64,000 nucleotides of DNA, taken from contig CP136065.1 of NCBI GenBank assembly GCA_032622095.1, forward strand, positions 57,407,949 through 57,471,948, in the 5' to 3' direction. The notes beneath the pieces were generated by a model, which was not told the DNA's origin, did not search any database, and was given only the letters and a program-made list of their open reading frames with translations. How positions within the stretch are numbered: position 1 is the stretch's first letter; every line of letters begins with the position of its first letter. This DNA is from Siphonodentalium dalli. Taxonomy: Eukaryota > Mollusca > Scaphopoda > Gadilida > Siphonodentaliidae. Below, in pieces: positions 11,901 to 25,300 of the stretch. Both the position numbers and the translations under genes were made by a program.

Positions 11901-12928
11901 TGTATTAGTGGTTGTATTAGTGGTTGTATTAGTGGTTGTATTAGTTGTTGTATTAGTGGTTGTATTAGTGGTTGTATTAGTGGTTGTATTAGTTGTTGTA
12001 TTAGTTCTTGTATTAGTTCTTGTATTAGTTGTTGTATTAGTGGTTGTATTAGTGGTTGTATTAGTTGTTGTGTTAGTTGTTGTGTTAGTTGTTGTGTTAG
12101 TTCTTGTATTAGTTCTTGTATTAGTTCTTGTATTAGTTCTTGTATTAGTGGTTGTATTAGTGGTTGTATTAGTGGTTGTATTAGTGGTTGTATTAGTGGT
12201 TGTATTAGTGGTTGTATTAGTGGTTGTATTAGTGGTTGTATTAGTGGTTGTATTAGTGGTTGTATTAGTGGTTGTATTAGTGGTTGTATTAGTGGTTGTA
12301 TTAGTGGTTGTATTAGTGGTTGTATTAGTGGTTGTATTAGTGGTTGTATTAGTTCTTGTATTAGTTCTTGTATTAGTTCTTGTATTAGTTCTTGTATTAG
12401 TTCTTGTATTAGTTCTTGTATTAGTTCTTGTATTAGTTCTTGTATTAGTTCTTGTATTAGTTCTTGTATTAGTTCTTGTATTAGTTCTTGTATTAGTTCT
12501 TGTATTAGTTCTTGTATTAGTTCTTGTATTAGTTCTTGTATTAGTTCTTGTATTAGTTCTTGTATTAGTTCTTGTATTAGTTCTTGTATTAGTTCTTGTA
12601 TTAGTTCTTGTATTAGTTCTTGTATTAGTTCTTGTATTAGTTCTTGTATTAGTTCTTGTATTAGTTCTTGTATTAGTTCTTGTATTAGTTCTTGTATTAG
12701 TTCTTGTATTAGTTCTTGTATTAGTTCTTGTATTAGTTCTTGTATTAGTTCTTGTATTAGTTCTTGTATTAGTTCTTGTATTAGTTCTTGTATTAGTTCT
12801 TGTATTAGTTCTTGTATTAGTTCTTGTATTAGTTCTTGTATTAGTTCTTGTATTAGTTCTTGTATTAGTTCTTGTATTAGTTCTTGTATTAGTTCTTGTA
12901 TTAGTTCTTGTATTAGTTCTTGTATTAG

Positions 12929-13969
12929 TGGTTGTATTAGTGGTTGTATTAGTTCTTGTATTAGTTGTTGTATTAGTGGTTGTATTAGTGGTTGTATTAG
13001 TGGTTGTATTAGTGGTTGTATTAGTGGTTGTATTAGTGGTTGTATTAGTGGTTGTATTAGTGGTTGTATTAGTGGTTGTATTAGTTCTTGTATTAGTTGT
13101 TGTATTAGTTGTTGTATTAGTTGTTGTATTAGTTGTTGTATTAGTTGTTGTATTAGTGGTTGTATTAGTGGTTGTATTAGTGGTTGTATTAGTGGTTGTA
13201 TTAGTGGTTGTATTAGTGGTTGTATTAGTGGTTGTATTAGTTCTTGTATTAGTTCTTGTATTAGTTCTTGTATTAGTTCTTGTATTAGTTCTTGTATTAG
13301 TTCTTGTATTAGTTCTTGTATTAGTTCTTGTATTAGTTCTTGTATTAGTTCTTGTATTAGTTCTTGTATTAGTTCTTGTATTAGTTCTTGTATTAGTTCT
13401 TGTATTAGTTCTTGTATTAGTTCTTGTATTAGTTCTTGTATTAGTTCTTGTATTAGTTCTTGTATTAGTTCTTGTATTAGTTCTTGTATTAGTTCTTGTA
13501 TTAGTTCTTGTATTAGTTCTTGTATTAGTGGTTGTATTAGTGGTTGTATTAGTTCTTGTATTAGTTGTTGTATTAGTGGTTGTATTAGTGGTTGTATTAG
13601 TGGTTGTATTAGTGGTTGTATTAGTGGTTGTATTAGTGGTTGTATTAGTGGTTGTATTAGTGGTTGTATTAGTGGTTGTATTAGTTCTTGTATTAGTTGT
13701 TGTATTAGTTGTTGTATTAGTTGTTGTATTAGTTGTTGTATTAGTTGTTGTATTAGTGGTTGTATTAGTGGTTGTATTAGTGGTTGTATTAGTGGTTGTA
13801 TTAGTGGTTGTATTAGTGGTTGTATTAGTGGTTGTATTAGTTCTTGTATTAGTTCTTGTATTAGTTCTTGTATTAGTTCTTGTATTAGTTCTTGTATTAG
13901 TTCTTGTATTAGTTCTTGTATTAGTTCTTGTATTAGTTCTTGTATTAGTTCTTGTATTAGTTCTTGTAT
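12929..13969 (+). repeat. 600-bp (50-unit) higher-order repeat, 1.7 copies
   Basis: The unit-type string is GG x2, TC, TG, GG x9, TC, TG x5, GG x7, then a TC run. It occurs at 12,929 and again at 13,529. The first copy's TC run has 24 units and the second only 11. The whole arrangement is also present at 24,205-25,245 because of the 11.28-kb duplication. Confidence 0.9.
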
Positions 13970-16900
13970 TAGTTGTTGTATTAGTTCTTGTATTAGTTGT
14001 TGTATTAGTTGTTGTATTAGTTCTTGTATTAGTTGTTGTATTAGTTGTTGTATTAGTTGTTGTATTAGTTGTTGTATTAGTTCTTGTATTAGTTCTTGTA
14101 TTAGTTCTTGTATTAGTTGTTGTATTAGTTGTTGTATTAGTTCTTGTATTAGTTCTTGTATTAGTTCTTGTATTAGTTCTTGTATTAGTTGTTGTATTAG
14201 TTGTTGTATTAGTTGTTGTATTAGTTGTTGTATTAGTTGTTGTATTAGTTGTTGTATTAGTTGTTGTATTAGTTGTTGTATTAGTTGTTGTATTAGTTGT
14301 TGTATTAGTTGTTGTATTAGTTGTTGTATTAGTGGTTGTATTAGTGGTTGTATTAGTGGTTGTATTAGTGGTTGTATTAGTTGTTGTATTAGTTGTTGTA
14401 TTAGTTGTTGTATTAGTTGTTGTATTAGTGGTTGTATTAGTGGTTGTATTAGTGGTTGTATTAGTTCTTGTATTAGTTCTTGTATTAGTTCTTGTATTAG
14501 TTGTTGTATTAGTTGTTGTATTAGTTGTTGTATTAGTTGTTGTATTAGTTGTTGTATTAGTTGTTGTATTAGTTGTTGTATTAGTGGTTGTATTAGTGGT
14601 TGTATTAGTGGTTGTATTAGTGGTTGTATTAGTGGTTGTATTAGTGGTTGTATTAGTTCTTGTATTAGTTGTTGTATTAGTTCTTGTATTAGTTGTTGTA
14701 TTAGTGGTTGTATTAGTGGTTGTATTAGTGGTTGTATTAGTGGTTGTATTAGTGGTTGTATTAGTTCTAGTATTAGTTGTTGTGTTAGTTCTTGTATTAG
14801 TTCTTGTATTAGTGGTTGTATTAGTGGTTGTATTAGTTCTTGTATTAGTTGTTGTATTAGTTGTTGTATTAGTTCTTGTATTAGTTCTTGTATTAGTTCT
14901 TGTATTAGTTCTTGTATTAGTTCTTGTATTAGTTCTTGTATTAGTTCTTGTATTAGTTCTTGTATTAGTTCTTGTATTAGTTCTTGTATTAGTTCTTGTA
15001 TTAGTTCTTGTATTAGTTCTTGTATTAGTTCTTGTATTAGTTCTTGTATTAGTTCTTGTATTAGTGGTTGTATTAGTGGTTGTATTAGTGGTTGTATTAG
15101 TGGTTGTATTAGTTGTTGTATTAGTGGTTGTATTAGTGGTTGTATTAGTGGTTGTATTAGTGGTTGTATTAGTGGTTGTATTAGTGGTTGTATTAGTTCT
15201 TGTATTAGTTCTTGTATTAGTTCTTGTATTAGTTCTTGTATTAGTTCTTGTATTAGTTCTTGTATTAGTTCTTGTATTAGTTCTTGTATTAGTTCTTGTA
15301 TTAGTTCTTGTATTAGTTCTTGTATTAGTTCTTGTATTAGTTCTTGTATTAGTTCTTGTATTAGTTCTTGTATTAGTTCTTGTATTAGTTCTTGTATTAG
15401 TTCTTGTATTAGTTCTTGTATTAGTTCTTGTATTAGTGGTTGTGTTAGTGGTTGTGTTAGTTCTTGTGTTAGTTCTTGTATTAGTTCTTGTATTAGTTCT
15501 TGTATTAGTTCTTGTATTAGTTCTTGTATTAGTTCTTGTATTAGTGGTTGTATTAGTGGTTGTATTAGTGGTTGTATTAGTTCTTGTATTAGTTCTTGTA
15601 TTAGTTCTTGTATTAGTTCTTGTATTAGTTCTTGTATTAGTTCTTGTATTAGTTCTTGTATTAGTTCTTGTATTAGTTGTTGTATTAGTTGTTGTATTAG
15701 TTGTTGTATTAGTTGTTGTATTAGTTGTTGTATTAGTGGTTGTATTAGTGGTTGTATTAGTGGTTGTATTAGTTCTTGTATTAGTTCTTGTATTAGTGGT
15801 TGTATTAGTGGTTGTATTAGTGGTTGTATTAGTTGTTGTATTAGTTGTTGTATTAGTTGTTGTATTAGTTCTTGTATTAGTTCTTGTATTAGTTGTTGTA
15901 TTAGTGGTTGTATTAGTGGTTGTATTAGTTGTTGTATTAGTTCTTGTATTAGTTCTTGTATTAGTTCTTGTATTAGTTCTTGTATTAGTGGTTGTGTTAG
16001 CTCTTGTGTTAGTTCTTGTATTAGTTCTTGTATTAGTTCTTGTATTAGTTCTTGTATTAGTGGTTGTATTAGTGGTTGTATTAGTTCTTGTATTAGTTGT
16101 TGTATTAGTGGTTGTATTAGTGGTTGTATTAGTTCTTGTGTTAGTTCTTGTGTTAGTGGTTGTGTTAGTTCTTGTGTTAGTTCTTGTATTAGTTCTTGTA
16201 TTAGTTCTTGTATTAGTTCTTGTATTAGTTCTTGTATTAGTTCTTGTATTAGTTGTTGTATTAGTTGTTGTATTAGTTGTTGTATTAGTTCTTGTATTAG
16301 TTCTTGTATTAGTTCTTGTATTAGTGGTTGTATTAGTTCTTGTATTATTTGTTGTATTAGTGGTTGTATTAGTGGTTGTATTAGTGGTTGTATTAGTGGT
16401 TGTATTAGTGGTTGTATTAGTGGTTGTATTAGTGGTTGTATTAGTGGTTGTATTAGTGGTTGTATTAGTGGTTGTGTTAGTTCTTGTGTTAGTTCTTGTA
16501 TTAGTTCTTGTATTAGTTCTTGTATTAGATCTTGTATTAGTTCTTGTATTAGTTCTTGTATTAGTTCTTGTATTAGTGGTTGTATTAGTGGTTGTATTAG
16601 TGGTTGTATTAGTTCTTGTATTAGTTGTTGTATTAGTGGTTGTGTTAGTGGTTGTATTAGTTGTTGTATTAGTGGTTGTATTAGTGGTTGTATTAGTGGT
16701 TGTATTAGTGGTTGTATTAGTTGTTGTATTAGTTCTTGTATTAGTTCTTGTATTAGTTGTTGTATTAGTGGTTGTATTAGTGGTTGTATTAGTTCTTGTA
16801 TTAGTTCTTGTATTAGTTCTTGTATTAGTTCTTGTATTAGTTCTTGTATTAGTTCTTGTATTAGTTCTTGTATTAGTTCTTGTATTAGTTCTTGTATTAG

Positions 16901-19684
16901 TGGTTGTATTAGTTCTTGTATTAGTTCTTGTATTAGTTCTTGTATTAGTTCTTGTATTAGTTCTTGTATTAGTTCTTGTATTAGTTCTTGTATTAGTTCT
17001 TGTATTAGTTCTTGTATTAGTTCTTGTATTAGTTCTTGTATTAGTTCTTGTATTAGTGGTTGTATTAGTGGTTGTGTTAGTTCTTGTGTTAGTTCTTGTA
17101 TTAGTTCTTGTATTAGTTCTTGTATTAGTTCTTGTATTAGTTCTTGTATTAGTTCTTGTATTAGTTCTTGTATTAGTGGTTGTATTAGTGGTTGTATTAG
17201 TTCTTGTATTAGTTCTTGTATTAGTTCTTGTATTAGTTCTTGTATTAGTTCTTGTATTAGTTCTTGTATTAGTTCTTGTATTAGTTCTTGTATTAGTGGT
17301 TGTATTAGTGGTTGTATTAGTGGTTGTGTTAGTTCTTGTGTTAGTTGTTGTATTAGTTGTTGTATTAGTTGTTGTATTAGTTGTTGTATTAGTTGTTGTA
17401 TTAGTTGTTGTATTAGTGGTTGTATTAGTTCTTGTATTAGTTCTTGTATTGGTGGTTGTATTAGTGGTTGTATTAGTTGTTGTATTAGTTGTTGTATTAG
17501 TTGTTGTATTAGTTCTTGTATTAGTTCTTGTATTAGTTCTTGTATTAGTTCTTGTATTAGTTCTTGTATTAGTTCTTGTATTAGTTCTTGTATTAGTTGT
17601 TGTATTAGTTGTTGTATTAGTGGTTGTATTAGTTGTTGTATTAGTTCTTGTATTAGTTCTTGTATTAGTTCTTGTATTAGTTCTTGTATTAGTTCTTGTA
17701 TTAGTTCTTGTATTAGTTCTTGTATTAGTTCTTGTATTAGTTCTTGTATTAGTTCTTGTATTAGTTCTTGTATTAGTTCTTGTATTAGTGGTTGTGTTAG
17801 CTCTTGTGTTAGTTCTTGTATTAGTTCTTGTATTAGTTGTTGTATTAGTTCTTGTATTAGTTCTTGTATTAGTGGTTGTATTAGTGGTTGTATTAGTGGT
17901 TGTATTAGTGGTTGTATTAGTTGTTGTATTAGTTGTTGTATTAGTGGTTGTATTAGTGGTTGTATTAGTTGTTGTATTAGTTGTTGTATTAGTTCTTGTA
18001 TTAGTTCTTGTATTAGTTGTTGTATTAGTGGTTGTATTAGTGGTTGTATTAGTGGTTGTATTAGTGGTTGTATTAGTGGTTGTATTAGTGGTTGTATTAG
18101 TTCTTGTATTAGTGGTTGTATTAGTGGTTGTATTAGTGGTTGTATTAGTGGTTGTATTAGTTCTTGTATTAGTTCTTGTATTAGTTCTTGTATTAGTTCT
18201 TGTATTAGTTGTTGTATTAGTTGTTGTATTAGTTGTTGTATTAGTTGTTGTATTAGTTGTTGTATTAGTTGTTGTATTAGTTGTTGTATTAGTTGTTGTA
18301 TTAGTTGTTGTATGAGTGGTTGTATGAGTTCTTGTATTAGTTCTTGTATTAGTTCTTGTATTAGTTCTTGTATTAGTTCTTGTATTAGTTCTTGTATTAG
18401 TTCTTGTATTAGTTCTTGTATTAGTTCTTGTGTTAGTTCTTGTGTTAGTTCTTGTGTTAGTTCTTGTGTTAGTTCTTGTATTAGTTCTTGTATTAGTTCT
18501 TGTATTAGTTGTTGTATTAGTTCTTGTATTAGTTGTTGTATTAGTGGTTGTATTAGTTCTTGTATTAGTTGTTGTATTAGTTGTTGTATTAGTTGTTGTA
18601 TTAGTTGTTGTATTAGTGGTTGTATTAGTTCTTGTATTAGTTGTTGTATTAGTGGTTGTATTAGTGGTTGTATTAGTTCTTGTATTAGTTGTTGTATTAG
18701 TTGTTGTATTAGTTGTTGTATTAGTGGTTGTATTAGTTGTTGTATTAGTTGTTGTATTAGTGGTTGTATTAGTGGTTGTATTAGTGGTTGTATTAGTTCT
18801 TGTATTAGTTCTTGTATTAGTTCTTGTATTAGTTGTTGTATTAGTTGTTGTATTAGTGGTTGTATTAGTTCTTGTATTAGTTCTTGTATTAGTTCTTGTA
18901 TTAGTTGTTGTATTAGTTGTTGTATTAGTTGTTGTATTAGTTGTTGTATTAGTTGTTGTATTAGTTGTTGTATTAGTTGTTGTATTAGTTGTTGTATTAG
19001 TTGTTGTATTAGTTGTTGTATTAGTTGTTGTATTAGTGGTTGTATTAGTTGTTGTATTAGTGGTTGTATTAGTTCTTGTATTAGTGGTTGTATTAGTGGT
19101 TGTATTAGTTCTTGTATTAGTTGTTGTATTAGTGGTTGTATTAGTGGTTGTATTAGTTCTTGTATTAGTGGTTGTATTAGTGGTTGTATTAGTTGTTGTA
19201 TTAGTTGTTGTATTAGTTGTTGTATTAGTTGTTGTATTAGTTCTTGTGTTAGTTCTTGTATTAGTTCTTGTATTAGTTCTTGTATTAGTGGTTGTATTAG
19301 TTGTTGTATTAGTTGTTGTATTAGTTCTTGTATTAGTTGTTGTATTAGTTGTTGTATTAGTTGTTGTATTAGTTGTTGTATTAGTGGCTGTATTAGTGGT
19401 TGTATTAGTGGTTGTATTAGTGGTTGTATTAGTTCTTGTATTAGTTCTTGTATTAGTTCTTGTATTAGTTCTTGTATTAGTTGTTGTATTAGTGGTTGTA
19501 TTAGTGGTTGTATTAGTGGTTGTATTAGTTCTTGTATTAGTGGTTGTATTAGTGGTTGTATTAGTGGTTGTATTAGTTGTTGTATTAGTTCTTGTATTAG
19601 TTCTTGTATTAGTTCTTGTATTAGTTCTTGTATTAGTTCTTGTATTAGTTCTTGTATTAGTTCTTGTATTAGTTCTTGTATTAG

Positions 19685-19692
19685 TTCTTGTG
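19685..19692 (+). other. 8-bp truncated minisatellite unit (register break)
   Basis: TTCTTGTG is followed directly by TTCTTGTATTAG, so TTAG is missing. This shifts the array register by 4 bp. The identical lesion at 30,961-30,968 is its copy in the second 11.28-kb block. These are the only register breaks I see in 27 kb. Confidence 0.95.
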
Positions 19693-22302
19693 TTCTTGTA
19701 TTAGTTCTTGTATTAGTTCTTGTATTAGTTCTTGTATTAGTTCTTGTATTAGTTCTTGTATTAGTTCTTGTATTAGTTCTTGTATTAGTTCTTGTATTAG
19801 TTCTTGTGTTAGTGGTTGTGTTAGTTCTTGTGTTAGTTCTTGTGTTAGTTCTTGTGTTAGTTCTTGTATTAGTTCTTGTATTAGTTCTTGTATTAGTTCT
19901 TGTATTAGTGGTTGTATTAGTGGTTGTATTAGTTCTTGTATTAGTTCTTGTATTAGTTCTTGTATTAGTGGTTGTATTAGTGGTTGTATTAGTGGTTGTA
20001 TTAGTGGTTGTATTAGTGGTTGTATTAGTGGTTGTATTAGTTGTTGTATTAGTTGTTGTATTAGTGGTTGTATTAGTGGTTGTATTAGTTCTTGTATTAG
20101 TTCTTGTATTAGTTCTTGTATTAGTTCTTGTATTAGTTGTTGTATTAGTTCTTGTATTAGTTCTTGTATTAGTTCTTGTATTAGTGGTTGTATTAGTGGT
20201 TGTATTAGTTCTTGTATTAGTTCTTGTATTAGTTCTTGTATTAGTTCTTGTATTAGTTCTTGTATTAGTTCTTGTATTAGTTCTTGTATTAGTTCTTGTA
20301 TTAGTGGTTGTATTAGTGGTTGTATTAGTGGTTGTGTTAGTTCTTGTATTAGTTCTTGTATTAGTTCTTGTATTAGTTCTTGTATTAGTGGTTGTATTAG
20401 TGGTTGTATTAGTGGTTGTATTAGTGGTTGTATTAGTTCTTGTATTAGTTGTTGTATTAGTTGTTGTATTAGTTGTTGTATTAGTTGTTGTATTAGTTGT
20501 TGTATTAGTTGTTGTATTAGTTGTTGTATTAGTTGTTGTATTAGTTGTTGTATTAGTTCTTGTATTAGTTCTTGTATTAGTGGTTGTATTAGTGGTTGTA
20601 TTAGTGGTTGTATTAGTGGTTGTATTAGTGGTTGTATTAGTTGTTGTATTAGTTGTTGTATTAGTTCTTGTATTAGTTCTTGTATTAGTTGTTGTATTAG
20701 TTCTTGTATTAGTTGTTGTATTAGTTCTTGTATTAGTTGTTGTATTAGTTGTTGTATTAGTTGTTGTATTAGTTCTTGTATTAGTTCTTGTATTAGTGGT
20801 TGTATTAGTGGTTGTGTTAGCTCTTGTGTTAGTTCTTGTATTAGTTCTTGTATTAGTTCTTGTATTAGTTCTTGTATTAGTGGTTGTATTAGTGGTTGTA
20901 TTAGTGGTTGTATTAGTTGTTGTATTAGTGGTTGTATTAGTGGTTGTATTAGTTGTTGTATTAGTTGTTGTATTAGTTCTTGTATTAGTTCTTGTATTAG
21001 TTCTTGTATTAGTTCTTGTATTAGTTCTTGTATTAGTTCTTGTATTAGTTCTTGTATTAGTTCTTGTGTTAGTGGTTGTGTTAGTTCTTGTATTAGTTCT
21101 TGTATTAGTTCTTGTATTAGTTCTTGTATTAGTTCTTGTATTAGTTCTTGTATTAGTTCTTGTATTAGTTCTTGTATTAGTTCTTGTATTAGTTCTTGTA
21201 TTAGTGGTTGTATTAGTGGTTGTGTTAGCTCTTGTGTTAGTTCTTGTATTAGTTCTTGTATTAGTTCTTGTATTAGTTCTTGTATTAGTGGTTGTATTAG
21301 TGGTTGTATTAGTGGTTGTATTAGTTGTTGTATTAGTGGTTGTATTAGTGGTTGTATTAGTTGTTGTATTAGTTGTTGTATTAGTTCTTGTATTAGTTCT
21401 TGTATTAGTTCTTGTATTAGTTGTTGTATTAGTTCTTGTATTAGTTCTTGTGTTAGTGGTTGTGTTAGTGGTTGTGTTAGTTCTTGTATTAGTTCTTGTA
21501 TTAGTTCTTGTATTAGTTCTTGTATTAGTTCTTGTATTAGTTCTTGTATTAGTTCTTGTATTAGTTCTTGTATTAGTTCTTGTATTAGTGGTTGTATTAG
21601 TGGTTGTATTAGTTCTTGTATTAGTTCTTGTATTAGTTGTTGTATTAGTTGTTGTATTAGTTGTTGTATTAGTTGTTGTATTAGTTGTTGTATTAGTTGT
21701 TGTATTAGTTGTTGTATTAGTTCTTGTATTAGTTCTTGTATTAGTTGTTGTATTAGTGGTTGTATTAGTGGTTGTATTAGTGGTTGTATTAGTGGTTGTA
21801 TTAGTGGTTGTATTAGTGGTTGTATTAGTTGTTGTATTAGTTGTTGTATTAGTTGTTGTATTAGTTCTTGTATTAGTTGTTGTATTAGTGGTTGTATTAG
21901 TTGTTGTATTAGTTCTTGTATTAGTTGTTGTATTAGTTGTTGTATTAGTTCTTGTATTAGTTCTTGTATTAGTGGTTGTATTAGTGGTTGTGTTAGCTCT
22001 TGTGTTAGTTCTTGTATTAGTTCTTGTATTAGTTCTTGTATTAGTTCTTGTATTAGTGGTTGTATTAGTGGTTGTATTAGTGGTTGTATTAGTGGTTGTA
22101 TTAGTTGTTGTATTAGTTGTTGTATTAGTGGTTGTATTAGTGGTTGTATTAGTTGTTGTATTAGTTGTTGTATTAGTTGTTGTATTAGTTGTTGTATTAG
22201 TGGTTGTATTAGTGGTTGTATTAGTTGTTGTATTAGTTGTTGTATTAGTTCTTGTATTAGTTCTTGTATTAGTTCTTGTATTAGTTCTTGTATTAGTTCT
22301 TG

Positions 22303-25300
22303 TATTAGTTGTTGTATTAGTGGTTGTATTAGTTGTTGTATTAGTTCTTGTATTAGTTCTTGTATTAGTTCTTGTATTAGTTCTTGTATTAGTTGTTGTA
22401 TTAGTTGTTGTATTAGTTGTTGTATTAGTTCTTGTATTAGTTGTTGTATTAGTGGTTGTATTAGTTGTTGTATTAGTTCTTGTATTAGTTCTTGTATTAG
22501 TTCTTGTATTAGTTCTTGTATTAGTTCTTGTATTAGTTCTTGTATTAGTTCTTGTATTAGTTCTTGTATTAGTTCTTGTATTAGTTCTTGTATTAGTTCT
22601 TGTATTAGTTCTTGTATTAGTTCTTGTATTAGTTGTTGTATTAGTTGTTGTATTAGTGGTTGTATTAGTGGTTGTATTAGTGGTTGTATTAGTGGTTGTA
22701 TTAGTGGTTGTATTAGTGGTTGTATTAGTGGTTGTATTAGTGGTTGTATTAGTGGTTGTATTAGTGGTTGTATTAGTGGTTGTATTAGTTCTTGTATTAG
22801 TTCTTGTATTAGTTCTTGTATTAGTTCTTGTATTAGTTGTTGTATTAGTTGTTGTATTAGTTGTTGTATTAGTGGTTGTATTAGTGGTTGTATTAGTGGT
22901 TGTATTAGTGGTTGTATTAGTGGTTGTATTAGTGGTTGTATTAGTGGTTGTATTAGTGGTTGTATTAGTGGTTGTATTAGTTGTTGTATTAGTGGTTGTA
23001 TTAGTGGTTGTATTAGTTCTTGTATTAGTTCTTGTATTAGTTCTTGTATTAGTTCTTGTATTAGTTCTTGTATTAGTGGTTGTATTAGTGGTTGTATTAG
23101 TTCTTGTATTAGTTCTTGTATTAGTGGTTGTATTAGTGGTTGTATTAGTGGTTGTATTAGTTGTTGTATTAGTGGTTGTATTAGTGGTTGTATTAGTGGT
23201 TGTATTAGTGGTTGTATTAGTGGTTGTATTAGTTGTTGTATTAGTGGTTGTATTAGTGGTTGTATTAGTGGTTGTATTAGTTGTTGTATTAGTTCTTGTA
23301 TTAGTTCTTGTATTAGTTGTTGTATTAGTGGTTGTATTAGTGGTTGTGTTAGTTGTTGTGTTAGTTGTTGTGTTAGTTGTTGTGTTAGTTCTTGTATTAG
23401 TTCTTGTATTAGTTCTTGTATTAGTTCTTGTATTAGTGGTTGTATTAGTGGTTGTATTAGTGGTTGTATTAGTGGTTGTATTAGTGGTTGTATTAGTGGT
23501 TGTATTAGTGGTTGTATTAGTGGTTGTATTAGTGGTTGTATTAGTGGTTGTATTAGTGGTTGTATTAGTGGTTGTATTAGTGGTTGTATTAGTGGTTGTA
23601 TTAGTGGTTGTATTAGTGGTTGTATTAGTGGTTGTATTAGTTCTTGTATTAGTTCTTGTATTAGTTCTTGTATTAGTTCTTGTATTAGTTCTTGTATTAG
23701 TTCTTGTATTAGTTCTTGTATTAGTTCTTGTATTAGTTCTTGTATTAGTTCTTGTATTAGTTCTTGTATTAGTTCTTGTATTAGTTCTTGTATTAGTTCT
23801 TGTATTAGTTCTTGTATTAGTTCTTGTATTAGTTCTTGTATTAGTTCTTGTATTAGTTCTTGTATTAGTTCTTGTATTAGTTCTTGTATTAGTTCTTGTA
23901 TTAGTTCTTGTATTAGTTCTTGTATTAGTTCTTGTATTAGTTCTTGTATTAGTTCTTGTATTAGTTCTTGTATTAGTTCTTGTATTAGTTCTTGTATTAG
24001 TTCTTGTATTAGTTCTTGTATTAGTTCTTGTATTAGTTCTTGTATTAGTTCTTGTATTAGTTCTTGTATTAGTTCTTGTATTAGTTCTTGTATTAGTTCT
24101 TGTATTAGTTCTTGTATTAGTTCTTGTATTAGTTCTTGTATTAGTTCTTGTATTAGTTCTTGTATTAGTTCTTGTATTAGTTCTTGTATTAGTTCTTGTA
24201 TTAGTGGTTGTATTAGTGGTTGTATTAGTTCTTGTATTAGTTGTTGTATTAGTGGTTGTATTAGTGGTTGTATTAGTGGTTGTATTAGTGGTTGTATTAG
24301 TGGTTGTATTAGTGGTTGTATTAGTGGTTGTATTAGTGGTTGTATTAGTGGTTGTATTAGTTCTTGTATTAGTTGTTGTATTAGTTGTTGTATTAGTTGT
24401 TGTATTAGTTGTTGTATTAGTTGTTGTATTAGTGGTTGTATTAGTGGTTGTATTAGTGGTTGTATTAGTGGTTGTATTAGTGGTTGTATTAGTGGTTGTA
24501 TTAGTGGTTGTATTAGTTCTTGTATTAGTTCTTGTATTAGTTCTTGTATTAGTTCTTGTATTAGTTCTTGTATTAGTTCTTGTATTAGTTCTTGTATTAG
24601 TTCTTGTATTAGTTCTTGTATTAGTTCTTGTATTAGTTCTTGTATTAGTTCTTGTATTAGTTCTTGTATTAGTTCTTGTATTAGTTCTTGTATTAGTTCT
24701 TGTATTAGTTCTTGTATTAGTTCTTGTATTAGTTCTTGTATTAGTTCTTGTATTAGTTCTTGTATTAGTTCTTGTATTAGTTCTTGTATTAGTTCTTGTA
24801 TTAGTGGTTGTATTAGTGGTTGTATTAGTTCTTGTATTAGTTGTTGTATTAGTGGTTGTATTAGTGGTTGTATTAGTGGTTGTATTAGTGGTTGTATTAG
24901 TGGTTGTATTAGTGGTTGTATTAGTGGTTGTATTAGTGGTTGTATTAGTGGTTGTATTAGTTCTTGTATTAGTTGTTGTATTAGTTGTTGTATTAGTTGT
25001 TGTATTAGTTGTTGTATTAGTTGTTGTATTAGTGGTTGTATTAGTGGTTGTATTAGTGGTTGTATTAGTGGTTGTATTAGTGGTTGTATTAGTGGTTGTA
25101 TTAGTGGTTGTATTAGTTCTTGTATTAGTTCTTGTATTAGTTCTTGTATTAGTTCTTGTATTAGTTCTTGTATTAGTTCTTGTATTAGTTCTTGTATTAG
25201 TTCTTGTATTAGTTCTTGTATTAGTTCTTGTATTAGTTCTTGTATTAGTTGTTGTATTAGTTCTTGTATTAGTTGTTGTATTAGTTGTTGTATTAGTTCT

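Larger units (their letters stand above)
11015..22302 (+). repeat. 11.28-kb tandem block within minisatellite, copy 1
   Basis: The order of unit types and the rare marker units in this block repeat in the next one. Markers at 14,765 (TTCTAGTATT), 16,528 (AGATCTTG), 17,450 (TTGGTGG), 18,311 (TATGAGT), 19,384 (TGGCTG) and 19,685 (8-bp unit) all recur 11,276 bp later. Edges are approximate (about one unit either way) because they fall inside repeats. Confidence 0.9.
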
